Shown here in pieces: positions 1 through 8,711 of a DNA stretch of 64,000 bases. A program made the translations under genes and the position numbers. The notes beneath the pieces were generated by a model. That model searched no databases. It was not told where the DNA came from and saw only the letters and a list, made by a program, of their open reading frames with translations. Each line of letters begins with the position of its first letter. Position 1 is the stretch's first letter. Location: the NCBI GenBank assembly GCA_038123275.1, contig JAYORG010000001.1, positions 124,001 to 188,000 on the forward strand. Direction: 5' to 3'. This DNA is from CAJQHT01 sp038123275 (GTDB lineage: Bacteria > Pseudomonadota > Alphaproteobacteria > Rickettsiales > UBA1997).

Positions 1-1
1 A

Positions 2-310
2 GATTTAATAAAGACATTAGCTGATAATACTAATTATTTTAGAACAAAAATGGTTGAGGCAGGTTTTGATATTAGGCCTGGAATTCACCCTGTAGCACCA
101 GTAATGCTAGGCGATGCCAAGTTAGCAGCAGATATGGCTAAAGATTTAATTGAACAAGAGGGTATATATGTTATTGCCTTTTCTTTTCCAGTGGTACCAA
201 AAAATGAAGCTAGAATTAGAGTTCAACTCTCTGCTTCTCACACGCGTGAGCATTTAGACAAGGCAATTGCTGCCTTTATTAAGGTTGGAAAGAAATATAA
301 GGTAATTTAA
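2..310 (+). CDS. kbl: 2-amino-3-ketobutyrate CoA ligase, C-terminal part (cut by window start)
   Basis: Only the last roughly 100 residues lie in the window; the frame is open from base 2, so the first ATG at base 50 is internal. The stretch with PVMLGDA, then EGIYV, then FPVVPK, then ARIRVQLSASHT matches the C-terminal domain of PLP-dependent 2-amino-3-ketobutyrate CoA ligase (glycine C-acetyltransferase). This alpha-oxoamine synthase family enzyme splits 2-amino-3-oxobutyrate with CoA into glycine and acetyl-CoA in threonine breakdown. The PLP lysine and the N-terminus lie outside the window. 5-aminolevulinate synthase is a relative, but the PVVPK/ARIR region fits Kbl better. Confidence 0.87.
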   Translation, partial: DLIKTLADNTNYFRTKMVEAGFDIRPGIHPVAPVMLGDAKLAADMAKDLIEQEGIYVIAFSFPVVPKNEARIRVQLSASHTREHLDKAIAAFIKVGKKYKVI

Positions 311-402
311 TTATTGATAATAAAGATAGCTATATCACTAGAGAAAACTTAAAGTAAATCTAAAGAGATTTACAACAAATTCTTATATAAAAATATAATA
401 TT

Positions 403-864
403 ATGACAAAAAGTAGTAGTAATCAATGTCATTCAAGACGTAAAAATCCTGAAAATGCTATAAATCCTTTATTAGTAAAAAGAAATCCCCATTTACGTGC
501 AGAATTGCCATCATCTGATGGTAGACTTAGGTCAAATCTTGAAGATAGAATAGGAAAAAGTTCAAGAGCTTCTGATGTTTTAGTAACATCTTCTCAAGAA
601 TTTGATCAAAAAGATACAAGTCCTAGTATTCCTATGACACCTATTGGGGAATTAGAGATATTAAATGATACAATTACTAAGTTAGGAGGTAATGCAATTA
701 TTTATCAAGATGGTTTAAATTCAGACGAGATAAGTAATCTAATATTAAGAGCATTAAATGAAATAGCTGCACAATTAGATTCTGTATTAGAAGAAAAGGA
801 ATTGCCAAGGCCGTCTGTACAAGGTCCTGTTTCAAATAATAATATATCTAATATATTAAGGTGA
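403..864 (+). CDS. hypothetical protein, polar and low-complexity
   Basis: 153 codons starting at ATG 403. The first 90 residues are rich in Ser, Arg, Asn and Lys and look disordered. Residues 75-125 may form amphipathic helices. I see no signal peptide, membrane segment or known motif. Its stop overlaps the start of the next gene (TGATG), so the two are probably translated together. I do not recognise it. Confidence 0.55.
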   Translation: MTKSSSNQCHSRRKNPENAINPLLVKRNPHLRAELPSSDGRLRSNLEDRIGKSSRASDVLVTSSQEFDQKDTSPSIPMTPIGELEILNDTITKLGGNAIIYQDGLNSDEISNLILRALNEIAAQLDSVLEEKELPRPSVQGPVSNNNISNILR

Positions 865-1172
865 TGAGTAAGAAAATAAATAAAAATCTAATTTTTCTAA
901 AAGCTACTACAATTGTTCTTGGAATTATATTTTTAGTTTTACTAGCTGTGCTAATTATTTTAAAAATTAATCAAAATAAAAGTCAGGACAAAGTTGTAAT
1001 TGACTGTGAACAAAATCAAGAAATTGTTATTGATAGTGAAGTTATAAAGGTAATGGATTCAAGGAAAGAAGTGATTCTTTTAACAAAGGCAAAACACAAG
1101 AAACAGGAATTATTGACTTTAGATAAAAAATGTGGTCTACTAATAAATAGGATTCAATTAAAAATTAAGTAA
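864..1172 (+). CDS. small single-pass membrane protein, unknown
   Basis: About 102 codons. A GTG at 861 is in frame, but the ATG at 864 overlaps the previous stop as TGATG and is the more likely start. One strong membrane segment lies near residues 12-36 (ATTIVLGIIFLVLLAVLIIL), with a short basic N-terminus inside the cell and a small domain of about 65 residues predicted outside. The layout resembles small alphaproteobacterial membrane proteins such as the DUF6476 type, but this is only a similarity of size and topology. It lies 13 bases before dgt. Confidence 0.55.
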   Translation: MSKKINKNLIFLKATTIVLGIIFLVLLAVLIILKINQNKSQDKVVIDCEQNQEIVIDSEVIKVMDSRKEVILLTKAKHKKQELLTLDKKCGLLINRIQLKIK

Positions 1173-1185
1173 TTAACTTTATTAA

Positions 1186-2340
1186 ATGCCTATTTACGAG
1201 CTAGCACCATATGCTACTTTTGAATCAAAATCAAAAGGGCGACTTTATAAGGAAAAAGATTGTAAGTATCGTTCAGTTTTTGGTCGCGATCGCGATCGTA
1301 TGATTAATTCTAGGTCTTTTCGTCGTTTGCAATATAAGACCCAAGTTTTTGTAAATCACACCGGAGATCATTATCGTACTCGTTTAACTCACTCATTAGA
1401 AGTTGCTCAAATAGCTCGTTGGATTGCAACTGGTCTTAAAGTTAGTAAAGATTTAGCTGAGATTGTATCTTTGGCTCACGATCTTGGTCATACTCCCTTT
1501 GGTCATGCTGGAGAAAATGCCCTAAATGCTAAAATGATTGATTATGGTGGGTTTTCTCACAATGCTCATAATTTAAAAATAGTTACAAAATTAGAAAAGA
1601 GATATGTTGACTTTGATGGCCTTAATTTATCTTGGGAAATGCTAGAAGGTGTAGTAAAACATAATGGTCCAATTTTAAAAATAAATGAAGGTGAGGACTA
1701 TATTAGAAGTTACAATGAAATTCATAATTTAGATTTAGAGCGCTATCCATCAATTGAGGCTCAAATTTCAGCAATTTCAGATGATATTGCCTACAATAAT
1801 CATGATATTGAAGATGGTATTAGAGCCAATTTATTTAAAATAGAAGATCTATTTGATCTACCAATTATTGGATGCAAATTTAAAGATGTTTATGATAGGA
1901 ATAAAAACTTAGAAAGATTTTTAATAGTTTCCGAAGCTAAAAGGGAAATAATCAATGAAATGATTAGTGATGTTGTAGAAAATACTTTAAGAAAAATAGA
2001 GAAAGAAAATATTAAGAATGATGAAGATATTAGAAATTTAGGTAAATCTTTAGTGCATTTTTCAAAAGAGTTAGAAGTTGCACATAGGGCAGTTAAAAAA
2101 TTTTTGCAAACAAATATGTATCATCATTACACGGTAAACCGCATGTCTGCCAATGCTAAGAAAATTGTTGGTGGATTATTTGACTATTTTATGAAAAATC
2201 CAGACTGCCTTCCAGATAGTTGGAAAATAAAATATGATAATTTAACTAATCAAAATGAGTTAGCTATGTTGGTATGTGAATATATTGCTGGCATGACAGA
2301 TCGTTTTGCCATTGATGAATATCATAATTTAATAGAATAA
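1186..2340 (+). CDS. dgt: deoxyguanosinetriphosphate triphosphohydrolase-like protein (dGTPase)
   Basis: 384 residues, the usual size of the shorter alphaproteobacterial dGTPase-like family. The HD-domain metal site is visible: His69 in RTRLTHSLEV, His98-Asp99 in SLAHDLGHTPFGH, and a later Asp in AISDDIAYNNHD. The N-terminal SRSFRRLQYKTQVF motif is also family-typical. It should hydrolyse dNTPs to the nucleoside and triphosphate, controlling cytosolic dNTP pools. It starts 13 bases after the small membrane protein gene, which suggests co-transcription. Confidence 0.93.
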   Translation: MPIYELAPYATFESKSKGRLYKEKDCKYRSVFGRDRDRMINSRSFRRLQYKTQVFVNHTGDHYRTRLTHSLEVAQIARWIATGLKVSKDLAEIVSLAHDLGHTPFGHAGENALNAKMIDYGGFSHNAHNLKIVTKLEKRYVDFDGLNLSWEMLEGVVKHNGPILKINEGEDYIRSYNEIHNLDLERYPSIEAQISAISDDIAYNNHDIEDGIRANLFKIEDLFDLPIIGCKFKDVYDRNKNLERFLIVSEAKREIINEMISDVVENTLRKIEKENIKNDEDIRNLGKSLVHFSKELEVAHRAVKKFLQTNMYHHYTVNRMSANAKKIVGGLFDYFMKNPDCLPDSWKIKYDNLTNQNELAMLVCEYIAGMTDRFAIDEYHNLIE

Positions 2341-2423
2341 TTGTAGTAAATAAATTTTTTTAAATTAACAAATAATTTTATGTAAGAAGATAAAAAAATC
2401 TAAACGTACCTACAAAGTTTAAT

Positions 2424-2894
2424 TTATCTAGAATAATGTCTAAAATTTCCTGAATTTTGAGCAGATATTGGGCGAAATGTTGCAATTGGAGATGTTATTT
2501 CATCATCTTGAAGGTTTTGATTTAATAGCTCATCTATACTTTCTATTATAGAGCTAGTTTCTTTTTGTTCTTGTTTAAGTTGGTTTTCAAGCTTATCTAG
2601 CAAATCTGTATATTTACTTTCAAGCAAGTATCTATTGGTGTTTATTCCTTGTTGTAAAAGAAAATATGCTATTGAATTATCCTCATTATCCAGTGCATAT
2701 TTTAAGGCAATTTGTAAGCTTTGACTGTCGGAGTTAATATCAAAATCATTCCTTAATAATCCTGATATTCTTGATATTTTGTGATCTTCTTGATCCATGA
2801 TAATATCACATATAGCATCTTTTGTACCAAGATTTTTTGGCCTTTTGTTAGTTGTGTTACTTTTTTCTTCAAGTATTTTTCTCTTTTTTGACAT
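2424..2894 (-). CDS. hypothetical protein with one degenerate ankyrin-like unit
   Basis: 156 codons. The N-terminus is very basic (KKRKILEEK and NKRPKN in the first 20 residues). The middle (residues 55-90: SLQIALKYALDNEDNSIAYFLLQQGIN) has the helix-turn-helix spacing of an ankyrin repeat, followed by a short coiled coil around residues 95-120. There is no signal peptide. It lies beside another ankyrin-type gene on the same strand. A secreted host-interaction protein is possible, but nothing in the sequence proves secretion. Confidence 0.5.
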   Translation of the reverse strand: MSKKRKILEEKSNTTNKRPKNLGTKDAICDIIMDQEDHKISRISGLLRNDFDINSDSQSLQIALKYALDNEDNSIAYFLLQQGINTNRYLLESKYTDLLDKLENQLKQEQKETSSIIESIDELLNQNLQDDEITSPIATFRPISAQNSGNFRHYSR

Positions 2895-3010
2895 TAAGCT
2901 CTATAATAAAAAATTAAGGTCACTATCCATATTTTAAAGGTAAATTGTTACCTTACAATATTTTTATATAATTTTTTATTATTAGGTTCTGTTGAGACTT
3001 GAAATAATAT

Positions 3011-3880
3011 TTATCTTGTCAGCTTCGAAAGAGGTTTATTATCTGTTTGAGAAGCCTCAGGAGCTTGTATATTTGTTTTAGGATTATTTCCTTTAGTTTT
3101 TAATTTTTTGCGAGATTTTCTTGGTTCTGGCATAGCAAATTCTTCATTTTTTGATTTATTGTCCAGGACTGATTCTGCTTTTCTTTTTTTCTTTTTAACT
3201 TGATCACTAATTGAAGAGCTACTTTTTGACTTTGAAACTTCTTCATTTTTTGCATCCAATGAGGGATATAGTATATTATCTGGAATTTCCCCTTTTTTAT
3301 TTTGTTGTTGCAATATATCTAATAGTCCATTTGTTCGACAAAATTCTGATAGATTATGATTATTTTTGGCAGCAAAATGAGCAATATTATTTTTCCCAAC
3401 TACATCATATAGGCTTAGATCTGCTCCTAAACCACGTAGGTATGAAAGCATTTTCTTGTTACCATGATAAGCAGCATAGTGAGCAGGTAGTGGTTTATCA
3501 TTAAATGATGTATTTAATAGCGTGCCATGTGGATTTTGTGATGGATTTGCTTCTTTATATAGAGCATCATATCTATTGATTAATATTTCAATAAATCGGT
3601 GATTATCTTGTAGTACTAAGCAATTTATTAAAGTTATGCCATTATATTCATGTCCAAAGTCAAGAACAGATGGTGTTAGTGACTCAGGTAACTTTTCATC
3701 TTTGGGGTTTCTTTTAGGTACACTGGTACTAATTTCAACTTCAAGGTCATCAAGTTGATCCATATATTGTGATTTTTCTTTAGCTGTTTGTGGAATATGT
3801 CCATTTATTAATCTACCTTTTAATAATAAGTTAATAATTCTAGTATATATGTCTTGATTATCTGCGCTTGATTTACTCAT
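3011..3880 (-). CDS. ankyrin-repeat protein with basic C-terminal clusters
   Basis: The frame opens with a GTG at 3892, but that GTG lies inside the sequence GTGGAGGTAAAA, a strong ribosome binding site for the ATG at 3880, so the start is set there (289 residues). Residues about 80-190 hold two or three ankyrin-like units (PLPAHYAAYHGNKKMLSYL then NNIAHFAAKNNH). After residue 215 it is Ser/Lys-rich with two basic clusters (KKKKRK near 230, RKSRKKLK near 255) that resemble a bipartite nuclear localisation signal. A secreted effector acting in a eukaryotic host is a plausible inference. Confidence 0.7.
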   Translation of the reverse strand: MSKSSADNQDIYTRIINLLLKGRLINGHIPQTAKEKSQYMDQLDDLEVEISTSVPKRNPKDEKLPESLTPSVLDFGHEYNGITLINCLVLQDNHRFIEILINRYDALYKEANPSQNPHGTLLNTSFNDKPLPAHYAAYHGNKKMLSYLRGLGADLSLYDVVGKNNIAHFAAKNNHNLSEFCRTNGLLDILQQQNKKGEIPDNILYPSLDAKNEEVSKSKSSSSISDQVKKKKRKAESVLDNKSKNEEFAMPEPRKSRKKLKTKGNNPKTNIQAPEASQTDNKPLSKLTR

Positions 3881-3929
3881 TTTTACCTCCACTAAAGTTA
3901 ATTACTAAATCACTTTATAGTACCTAACT

Positions 3930-3958
3930 AGTATATCATAACTTTGATCATTTTGCAA
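3930..3958 (-). promoter_or_regulatory. sigma-70-type promoter of the ankyrin gene
   Basis: On the minus strand TTGCAA (3953-3958) and TATACT (3930-3935) are separated by exactly 17 bases, about 50 bases upstream of the ATG at 3880. The -10 region and the bases just before it (TTATGATATACT) also occur in the promoter at 33803-33831. Confidence 0.6.
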
Positions 3959-4052
3959 ATTTTTGGCAAATCACTTGACTAGTTATTTAGGAAAATGATA
4001 GTTAATTAAAAGCAGATAGCATTTTTTGGTTACATTAACATAAAAATTAACT

Positions 4053-4604
4053 ATGACAAAAAATATCTTAACTTATCAAGGAATAACTCCAAAAATTGAT
4101 AAATCAGCCTTTATTGCATCAACTGCTATTGTTAGTGGTGATACAGTTATTGGAAAAGATGTAGGAATTTGGTTTGGGACAGTTATTAGAGGTGATGTTG
4201 CTAAAATTAGAATAGGAGATGGCACCAACATTCAAGATAATAGTGTCGTTCATGTAACAAGAGCTAATCATGCTCAAAATAAAACAGGAGATGAGGGTGG
4301 ACCAACAATTATTGGTAAAGGAGTTACAATTGGTCACAATGCTATTATTCATGCTTGTATTATTGAAGATTATGCCTTTATTGGTATGGGATGCATTGTA
4401 ATGGATTTAGCAAAAGTCGAATCTTATGGAATGCTTGCTGCTGGTGCTGTTTTAACTCCTGGTAAAATAGTAAAATCTGGACAAATTTGGGCAGGAAGCC
4501 CAGCAAAATATATGCGCGATTTAACTAAAGAGGAAAAAGATTACATCAAAGTTTCAGAAGAAAACTACATCGACTTAGCCAGGGAATATAAAGAAATGCT
4601 TTAG
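4053..4604 (+). CDS. gamma-carbonic anhydrase family protein (left-handed beta-helix)
   Basis: 183 residues of hexapeptide repeats forming a left-handed beta-helix, as in the YrdA/PaaY/CaiE and gamma-carbonic anhydrase family. The three expected metal-ligand histidines are present in the typical order: one in DNSVVHV and two in IGHNAIIHAC. The family forms trimers with zinc or iron at subunit interfaces. Whether this member hydrates CO2 or has another role cannot be read from sequence. It stands alone, facing a minus-strand gene group. Confidence 0.88.
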   Translation: MTKNILTYQGITPKIDKSAFIASTAIVSGDTVIGKDVGIWFGTVIRGDVAKIRIGDGTNIQDNSVVHVTRANHAQNKTGDEGGPTIIGKGVTIGHNAIIHACIIEDYAFIGMGCIVMDLAKVESYGMLAAGAVLTPGKIVKSGQIWAGSPAKYMRDLTKEEKDYIKVSEENYIDLAREYKEML

Positions 4605-4620
4605 ATAACAGTTTCTAGAT

Positions 4621-4809
4621 TTATCTAGAACGGTCTTTATCAGTTTCTTGTAATTTAGTAACTTCTCTATTGGTAACCAACAATCCAACTGGTTCATTTG
4701 CAGTTCTTTCGCATGCTTGCGTTATAAAGCTGCATAAAGTTGCTTGTTGATCTTCTGAAAAATTCTGAAATTCTTCAGCTCCTTTTTTAATTCCTGATAT
4801 TGTTGCCAT
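4621..4809 (-). CDS. small hypothetical protein (62 aa)
   Basis: ATG at 4809, two bases after the stop of the preceding minus-strand gene, which supports translation as part of the same operon. The protein is mainly helical and polar with two cysteines (TLCSFITQACERT). No membrane segment or known motif is visible. I do not recognise it. Confidence 0.45.
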   Translation of the reverse strand: MATISGIKKGAEEFQNFSEDQQATLCSFITQACERTANEPVGLLVTNREVTKLQETDKDRSR

Positions 4810-4811
4810 AT

Positions 4812-5108
4812 TTATTTTAATTCATTTTCTTTAATAAAAGATAATACTTTTGCTGGACTTAAAATCATAAAAGAACCTTCTGGTCCTGCTAAAATTGCAA
4901 TTCTAAATAAAGTATAAATTACTGAGCGATATTTTTTATCCAACTTTGATAATTTAGTTTTTAAAATTACCGGATTATAAATATCTTTTCTAGTTAGAGA
5001 TTCAAGAATTGGCATGATTTCTTCAGCCATTTTCCTTGTTTCTTCTAGTTCACGTTTTTCTAGTTCTAGAAGTTTTTCAATCTCTAATAAACGAGAATTT
5101 TCACTCAT
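4812..5108 (-). CDS. hypothetical helical protein (98 aa)
   Basis: 98 codons. Residues 1-35 form a Glu/Leu/Lys-rich amphipathic helix (LEIEKLLELEKRELEETR), likely a coiled coil. A more hydrophobic part follows (VIYTLFRIAILAG, residues 63-75). It starts seven bases after the amgK stop and ends two bases before the next small gene, so it belongs to the argG-amgK transcription unit. I do not recognise it. Confidence 0.5.
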   Translation of the reverse strand: MSENSRLLEIEKLLELEKRELEETRKMAEEIMPILESLTRKDIYNPVILKTKLSKLDKKYRSVIYTLFRIAILAGPEGSFMILSPAKVLSFIKENELK

Positions 5109-5115
5109 TATTATT

Positions 5116-6078
5116 TTACAAAAAATTATTAAAAAGACTTTTTAAGTCTATAAACAAATTATCGCGAAGTCTTATACTAACATAATTAAACATTTTTGGC
5201 AAGAAATTTAAATAATTTTCTTTTTTATCTCTAATAGCAAGTCTAGAAAATATGCCAATTATCTTTATATTTCTTTGTAAGGATAATATTTGATAATCAA
5301 TTAAAAATTGTTTTTTATCACAGTTAGAACTTTCTAAATAACGCTCTATTACTAAATTTACAGTGTTTTCACCAACATCTCTTCTGGCATCTTCTAGTAA
5401 AGAAACTAGATCATAAGCGCTTGATCCTAAAACTGCATCTTGAAAATCAAGCAAAGCAACCTTTTCTTCAAATAAAAATAAATTATCGGCATGAAAGTCG
5501 CGCAAAACCAATTTTTTATCATTACTTAATTTTTTAAATAGGTTTTTAAATAATTTCTGAAATTCTAATATTTGTTCTTTTGAAGCTGGTTTTTTAGCAA
5601 TATGAGGTAGATACCAATCAATAAAAAGCATTACTTCACTCATAAGTAGTGTTTCATCATAATCAGGAATATCTTTTAAAGATTTTATTTTGTGTATATC
5701 AACCAAAACATCGCAGGCTTTTTCATAAAGTTCTAATTCTTTACTTTCTAGCTGAGTATTTCCTAAGTTCTTCAAAGCATTTGAATAGCTAACATCACCA
5801 AAATCTTGTAATAAAAGAAAGCCATTTTCATAATCAGTAGCAAATATTTTTGGAGCTAAGAAACCATTATCTATCAAAATATTATCAATTTTAACAAATG
5901 GTCTTATATCTTCATATTCTACTGGAGCATCCATTAAAATTAGGTTTAATTGATCATTTCTAGAAATACGATAATAGCTACGAAATGAGGCATCTCCAGC
6001 AATTTTTTTTATGTTATAATTGCTAATATTGCTACTTGTTAGAAAATTTTTGATTTGATTTTCTCTGCTTACGCCCAT
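5116..6078 (-). CDS. amgK: aminoglycoside-phosphotransferase-fold kinase, probable AmgK (MurNAc/GlcNAc anomeric kinase)
   Basis: 320 residues of the APH kinase fold. The catalytic loop RDFHADN (residues 193-199) and the metal-binding DFQDA (211-215) are intact. The N-terminal LILMDAPVEYEDIRPF and GFLLLQDFGD segments are typical of AmgK, which phosphorylates the anomeric carbon of recovered N-acetylmuramate or N-acetylglucosamine in cell-wall recycling. The usual partner murU is not adjacent. The start codon directly abuts the argG stop, so the two are co-transcribed. Confidence 0.78.
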   Translation of the reverse strand: MGVSRENQIKNFLTSSNISNYNIKKIAGDASFRSYYRISRNDQLNLILMDAPVEYEDIRPFVKIDNILIDNGFLAPKIFATDYENGFLLLQDFGDVSYSNALKNLGNTQLESKELELYEKACDVLVDIHKIKSLKDIPDYDETLLMSEVMLFIDWYLPHIAKKPASKEQILEFQKLFKNLFKKLSNDKKLVLRDFHADNLFLFEEKVALLDFQDAVLGSSAYDLVSLLEDARRDVGENTVNLVIERYLESSNCDKKQFLIDYQILSLQRNIKIIGIFSRLAIRDKKENYLNFLPKMFNYVSIRLRDNLFIDLKSLFNNFL

Positions 6079-7287
6079 TTAAGATAACACTTTATTCCCA
6101 ATTTTAAGTCTTAATGCATTTAATTTAATAAATCCGGCAGCGTCTTTTTGGTCATAAACATTATCTTCTTCAAAGGTTACATGTTTTTCACTGTAAAGAC
6201 TTTTTGGTGATTTGCGACCAATTACTGTAACAGTGCCCTTATAAAGGCTTAATTTAACAGTACCACAAACATTTTCCTGAGATTTATCTATTAAAGCTTG
6301 TAACATCTCTCTTTCTGGAGAAAACCAGAATCCATTGTAAATTAATTTAGCATATTTTGGCATGATTTCATCTTTTAAATGAGTTGCTTCACGATCCAGT
6401 GTGATACTTTCAATGCCTCGATGTGCGCTAAGTAATATTGTGCCACCCGGAGTTTCATAAACCCCACGCGATTTCATACCAATAAAACGATTTTCAACAA
6501 TATCAATTCTACCAATACCGTTTTTACCGCCTAGTTCATTTAATTTGGCTAATAAATTAGCAGGAGATAGTTTTTTGCCATCGATAGCTATTGGGTCTCC
6601 TTTTTCAAATTCAATTTCAATAATAGTTTCTTTATCTGGTGCATTTTTAGGTGATATACTACGTTGATAAACATATTCTGGAGCTTGATTCCAAGGATCT
6701 TCTAAAATCTTTCCTTCAGATGAGGTATGTAATAAGTTGGCATCAACTGAAAATGGAGATTCACCCATTTTATCTTTAGCTACCTCAATATTTTTTGATT
6801 GTGCATATTTAATTAATTTACTACGAGAATTTAAGTCCCATTCTCGCCATGGTGAAATAACCTTAATATCAGGATTATTAGCATAATATCCTAATTCAAA
6901 TCTGATTTGATCATTACCTTTTCCAGTAGCGCCATGAGCAACGCCATCAGCTCCTACTGCTTTAGCAATTTCTATTTGTTTTTTTGCAATTAATGGCCTA
7001 GCAATTGAAGTTCCAAGTAAGTAGATGCCTTCATAAACCGTATTTGCACGAAACATAGGAAAAACATAATCACGAACAAATTCTTCTTTTAAATCTTCTA
7101 TAAATATTTGTTTTACACCAAATTTTTCTGCCTTTTTACGTGCCGGTTCTAGCTCTTCGCCTTGTCCTAAATCAGCAGTAAATGTAATAACTTCACAATT
7201 ATAAGTATCCTTAAGCCAAGCTAAAATCACCGAGGTATCTAAACCTCCAGAATAAGCTAAAACAACTTTTTTAATTTCATTTTTCAT
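6079..7287 (-). CDS. argG: argininosuccinate synthase
   Basis: 402 residues from ATG 7287; an in-frame TTG two codons upstream is a less likely start. The ATP pyrophosphatase P-loop AYSGGLDTSV sits at the N-terminus, and GATGKGNDQIRFE and ISPWREWDL are family signatures. It joins citrulline and aspartate using ATP to make argininosuccinate in arginine synthesis. argB lies at the other end of this window, so at least two steps are retained. It is first in a minus-strand unit with amgK and two small genes. Confidence 0.97.
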   Translation of the reverse strand: MKNEIKKVVLAYSGGLDTSVILAWLKDTYNCEVITFTADLGQGEELEPARKKAEKFGVKQIFIEDLKEEFVRDYVFPMFRANTVYEGIYLLGTSIARPLIAKKQIEIAKAVGADGVAHGATGKGNDQIRFELGYYANNPDIKVISPWREWDLNSRSKLIKYAQSKNIEVAKDKMGESPFSVDANLLHTSSEGKILEDPWNQAPEYVYQRSISPKNAPDKETIIEIEFEKGDPIAIDGKKLSPANLLAKLNELGGKNGIGRIDIVENRFIGMKSRGVYETPGGTILLSAHRGIESITLDREATHLKDEIMPKYAKLIYNGFWFSPEREMLQALIDKSQENVCGTVKLSLYKGTVTVIGRKSPKSLYSEKHVTFEEDNVYDQKDAAGFIKLNALRLKIGNKVLS

Positions 7288-7391
7288 TTGCAATTTTACT
7301 TAAAATTCATAATCTTTATAGTGCACAAAGTAAGTTACTTTTTAACTTCAATTATTTAAAGAAGATTTAATAATCCATTCTAGAACATAAA

Positions 7392-7823
7392 ATGCAAATA
7401 AAAGAATTAAATAGCAAAGAAGAAATTCTTAAAACTTTTGAAGTTCTTTCTCAAATTTATAAAAATTTGAAGAAAACATCTTATGATAAAGATATTTTTA
7501 ACATGATGCAAAGGGGCTACAAAATGGCAGCCGTCTTTGAAGGAGAAAAAGATCAAGATGGTAAATGTATTGGAGTTGTAGGTGTAAAAGTTTCAAAAAG
7601 ATTACAATATGGAAAAATCTTAGAAATAGAAGATTTTATGATTTGTCGTGAAAAAAGAGGTATTGGAGTTGGAAAAATGTTAATCAGATGGATTGAATGG
7701 CAAGCAATGAACTTTGATTGCAGTAGGATAATTTGCAATTTAGATAGTAAAAGACTTGAATCTCACAAAATATTGTCACGCGAGCAATTTACTCTTGAGG
7801 GTTTTAAATTTTGTAAGCAATAG
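7392..7823 (+). CDS. GNAT-family N-acetyltransferase
   Basis: 143 residues with the GNAT core. The central strands lead to IEDFMICREKRGIGVGKMLIRW, whose RGIGVG matches the acetyl-CoA pyrophosphate-binding motif (residues about 90-105). The C-terminus (CNLDSKRLESHKILSREQF...GFKF) fits motif B. The substrate cannot be predicted. It lies six bases before the yihY-like gene and is probably co-transcribed with it and folC. Confidence 0.82.
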   Translation: MQIKELNSKEEILKTFEVLSQIYKNLKKTSYDKDIFNMMQRGYKMAAVFEGEKDQDGKCIGVVGVKVSKRLQYGKILEIEDFMICREKRGIGVGKMLIRWIEWQAMNFDCSRIICNLDSKRLESHKILSREQFTLEGFKFCKQ

Positions 7824-7829
7824 AATCTA

Positions 7830-8711
7830 ATGGTTAAAGAATATTTAAAATTTTTAATAAAAAAATATATCAAGCTGCCTTACATGATTATTAAAGCATC
7901 AGTTTCTAGTGCAATTCGTAAAGATGGTATCGAACATGCTGGATATTTAGCTTTTTTATCAGTTTTATCTTTATTTCCCTTTTTAATATTTTTAGTTTCA
8001 ATTGCTGCTAATTTTGGCGGTACTGATGATGGTCTAGAATTAGTTCACTTTATTTTAAGTAGTATACCAAGTAATATTGCTGATTCTTTGGAACCGCGAA
8101 TTGCTGAAATTATTACTGGTCCACCACAAAGCTTGTTAACAGTTGCTGTTATCGGAATTATTTGGACAGCATCTTCCATGGTAGAAGGTATGCGTACAAT
8201 TTTAAATAGATCTTATCGAGTTTTTAGTCCGCCTCCATATATTTGGCGTAGATTTTTAAGTATTTTACAATTTTTTCTAATTGCTGTTATTATTTTAGCC
8301 ACATCGGTTCTCTTAATAGTTATTCCAGCAATTTTAAGAAAATTAGAAATAGTAATGGATATAAATTATGATCTATTTTATATGAGATCTTTGGTAATAT
8401 TTATTATTTTAATATTTTCAGTTTGTGCTCTTTATTATTTTATTCCAAATACCAATCAAAAGCTAGATAATACAATGCCAGGATCCATAGTTTGCATTAT
8501 ATCTTGGTCCATAATTTTAAAATTATTTTATATTTATCTTGAGAATTTTAATCAATTTAATCTAATTTATGGTAGTTTAGCAGGTATTATTGGTGCATTA
8601 ATATTTTTCTATTTAGTTAGTTTAGGTTTTATTATTGGTGCTGAATTTAATTACAATTTTAAAAGAGCATATCGTAGAGAATTTAAATTTATTAGAAGCA
8701 TTAAATCATGA
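7830..8711 (+). CDS. YihY/BrkB-family inner-membrane protein
   Basis: 293 residues with about six membrane segments. The N-terminal pattern (HAGYLAFLSVLSLFPFLIF) and the C-terminal IYGSLAGIIGALIFFYLVSLGFIIGAEFN are hallmarks of the YihY/virulence factor BrkB (UPF0761) family. The family is sometimes annotated as ribonuclease BN, but that name belongs to another protein. The function is not established. Its stop overlaps folC by four bases. Confidence 0.9.
   Translation: MVKEYLKFLIKKYIKLPYMIIKASVSSAIRKDGIEHAGYLAFLSVLSLFPFLIFLVSIAANFGGTDDGLELVHFILSSIPSNIADSLEPRIAEIITGPPQSLLTVAVIGIIWTASSMVEGMRTILNRSYRVFSPPPYIWRRFLSILQFFLIAVIILATSVLLIVIPAILRKLEIVMDINYDLFYMRSLVIFIILIFSVCALYYFIPNTNQKLDNTMPGSIVCIISWSIILKLFYIYLENFNQFNLIYGSLAGIIGALIFFYLVSLGFIIGAEFNYNFKRAYRREFKFIRSIKS

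Noticed and set aside
2984..2996. AGGTTCTGTTGA, with its inverted copy at 40537-40548, as ends of an IS6-type element
   Set aside because: The two are 37.5 kb apart with no transposase or flanking duplication; possibly chance or ancient solo ends.
3880..3892. GTG start for the ankyrin gene
   Set aside because: The GTG is part of the GGAGG ribosome binding site for the ATG at 3880.
7553..7738. Minus-strand frame opposite the GNAT gene
   Set aside because: It is a shadow of a well-supported GNAT domain, with no ribosome binding site or recognisable sequence.
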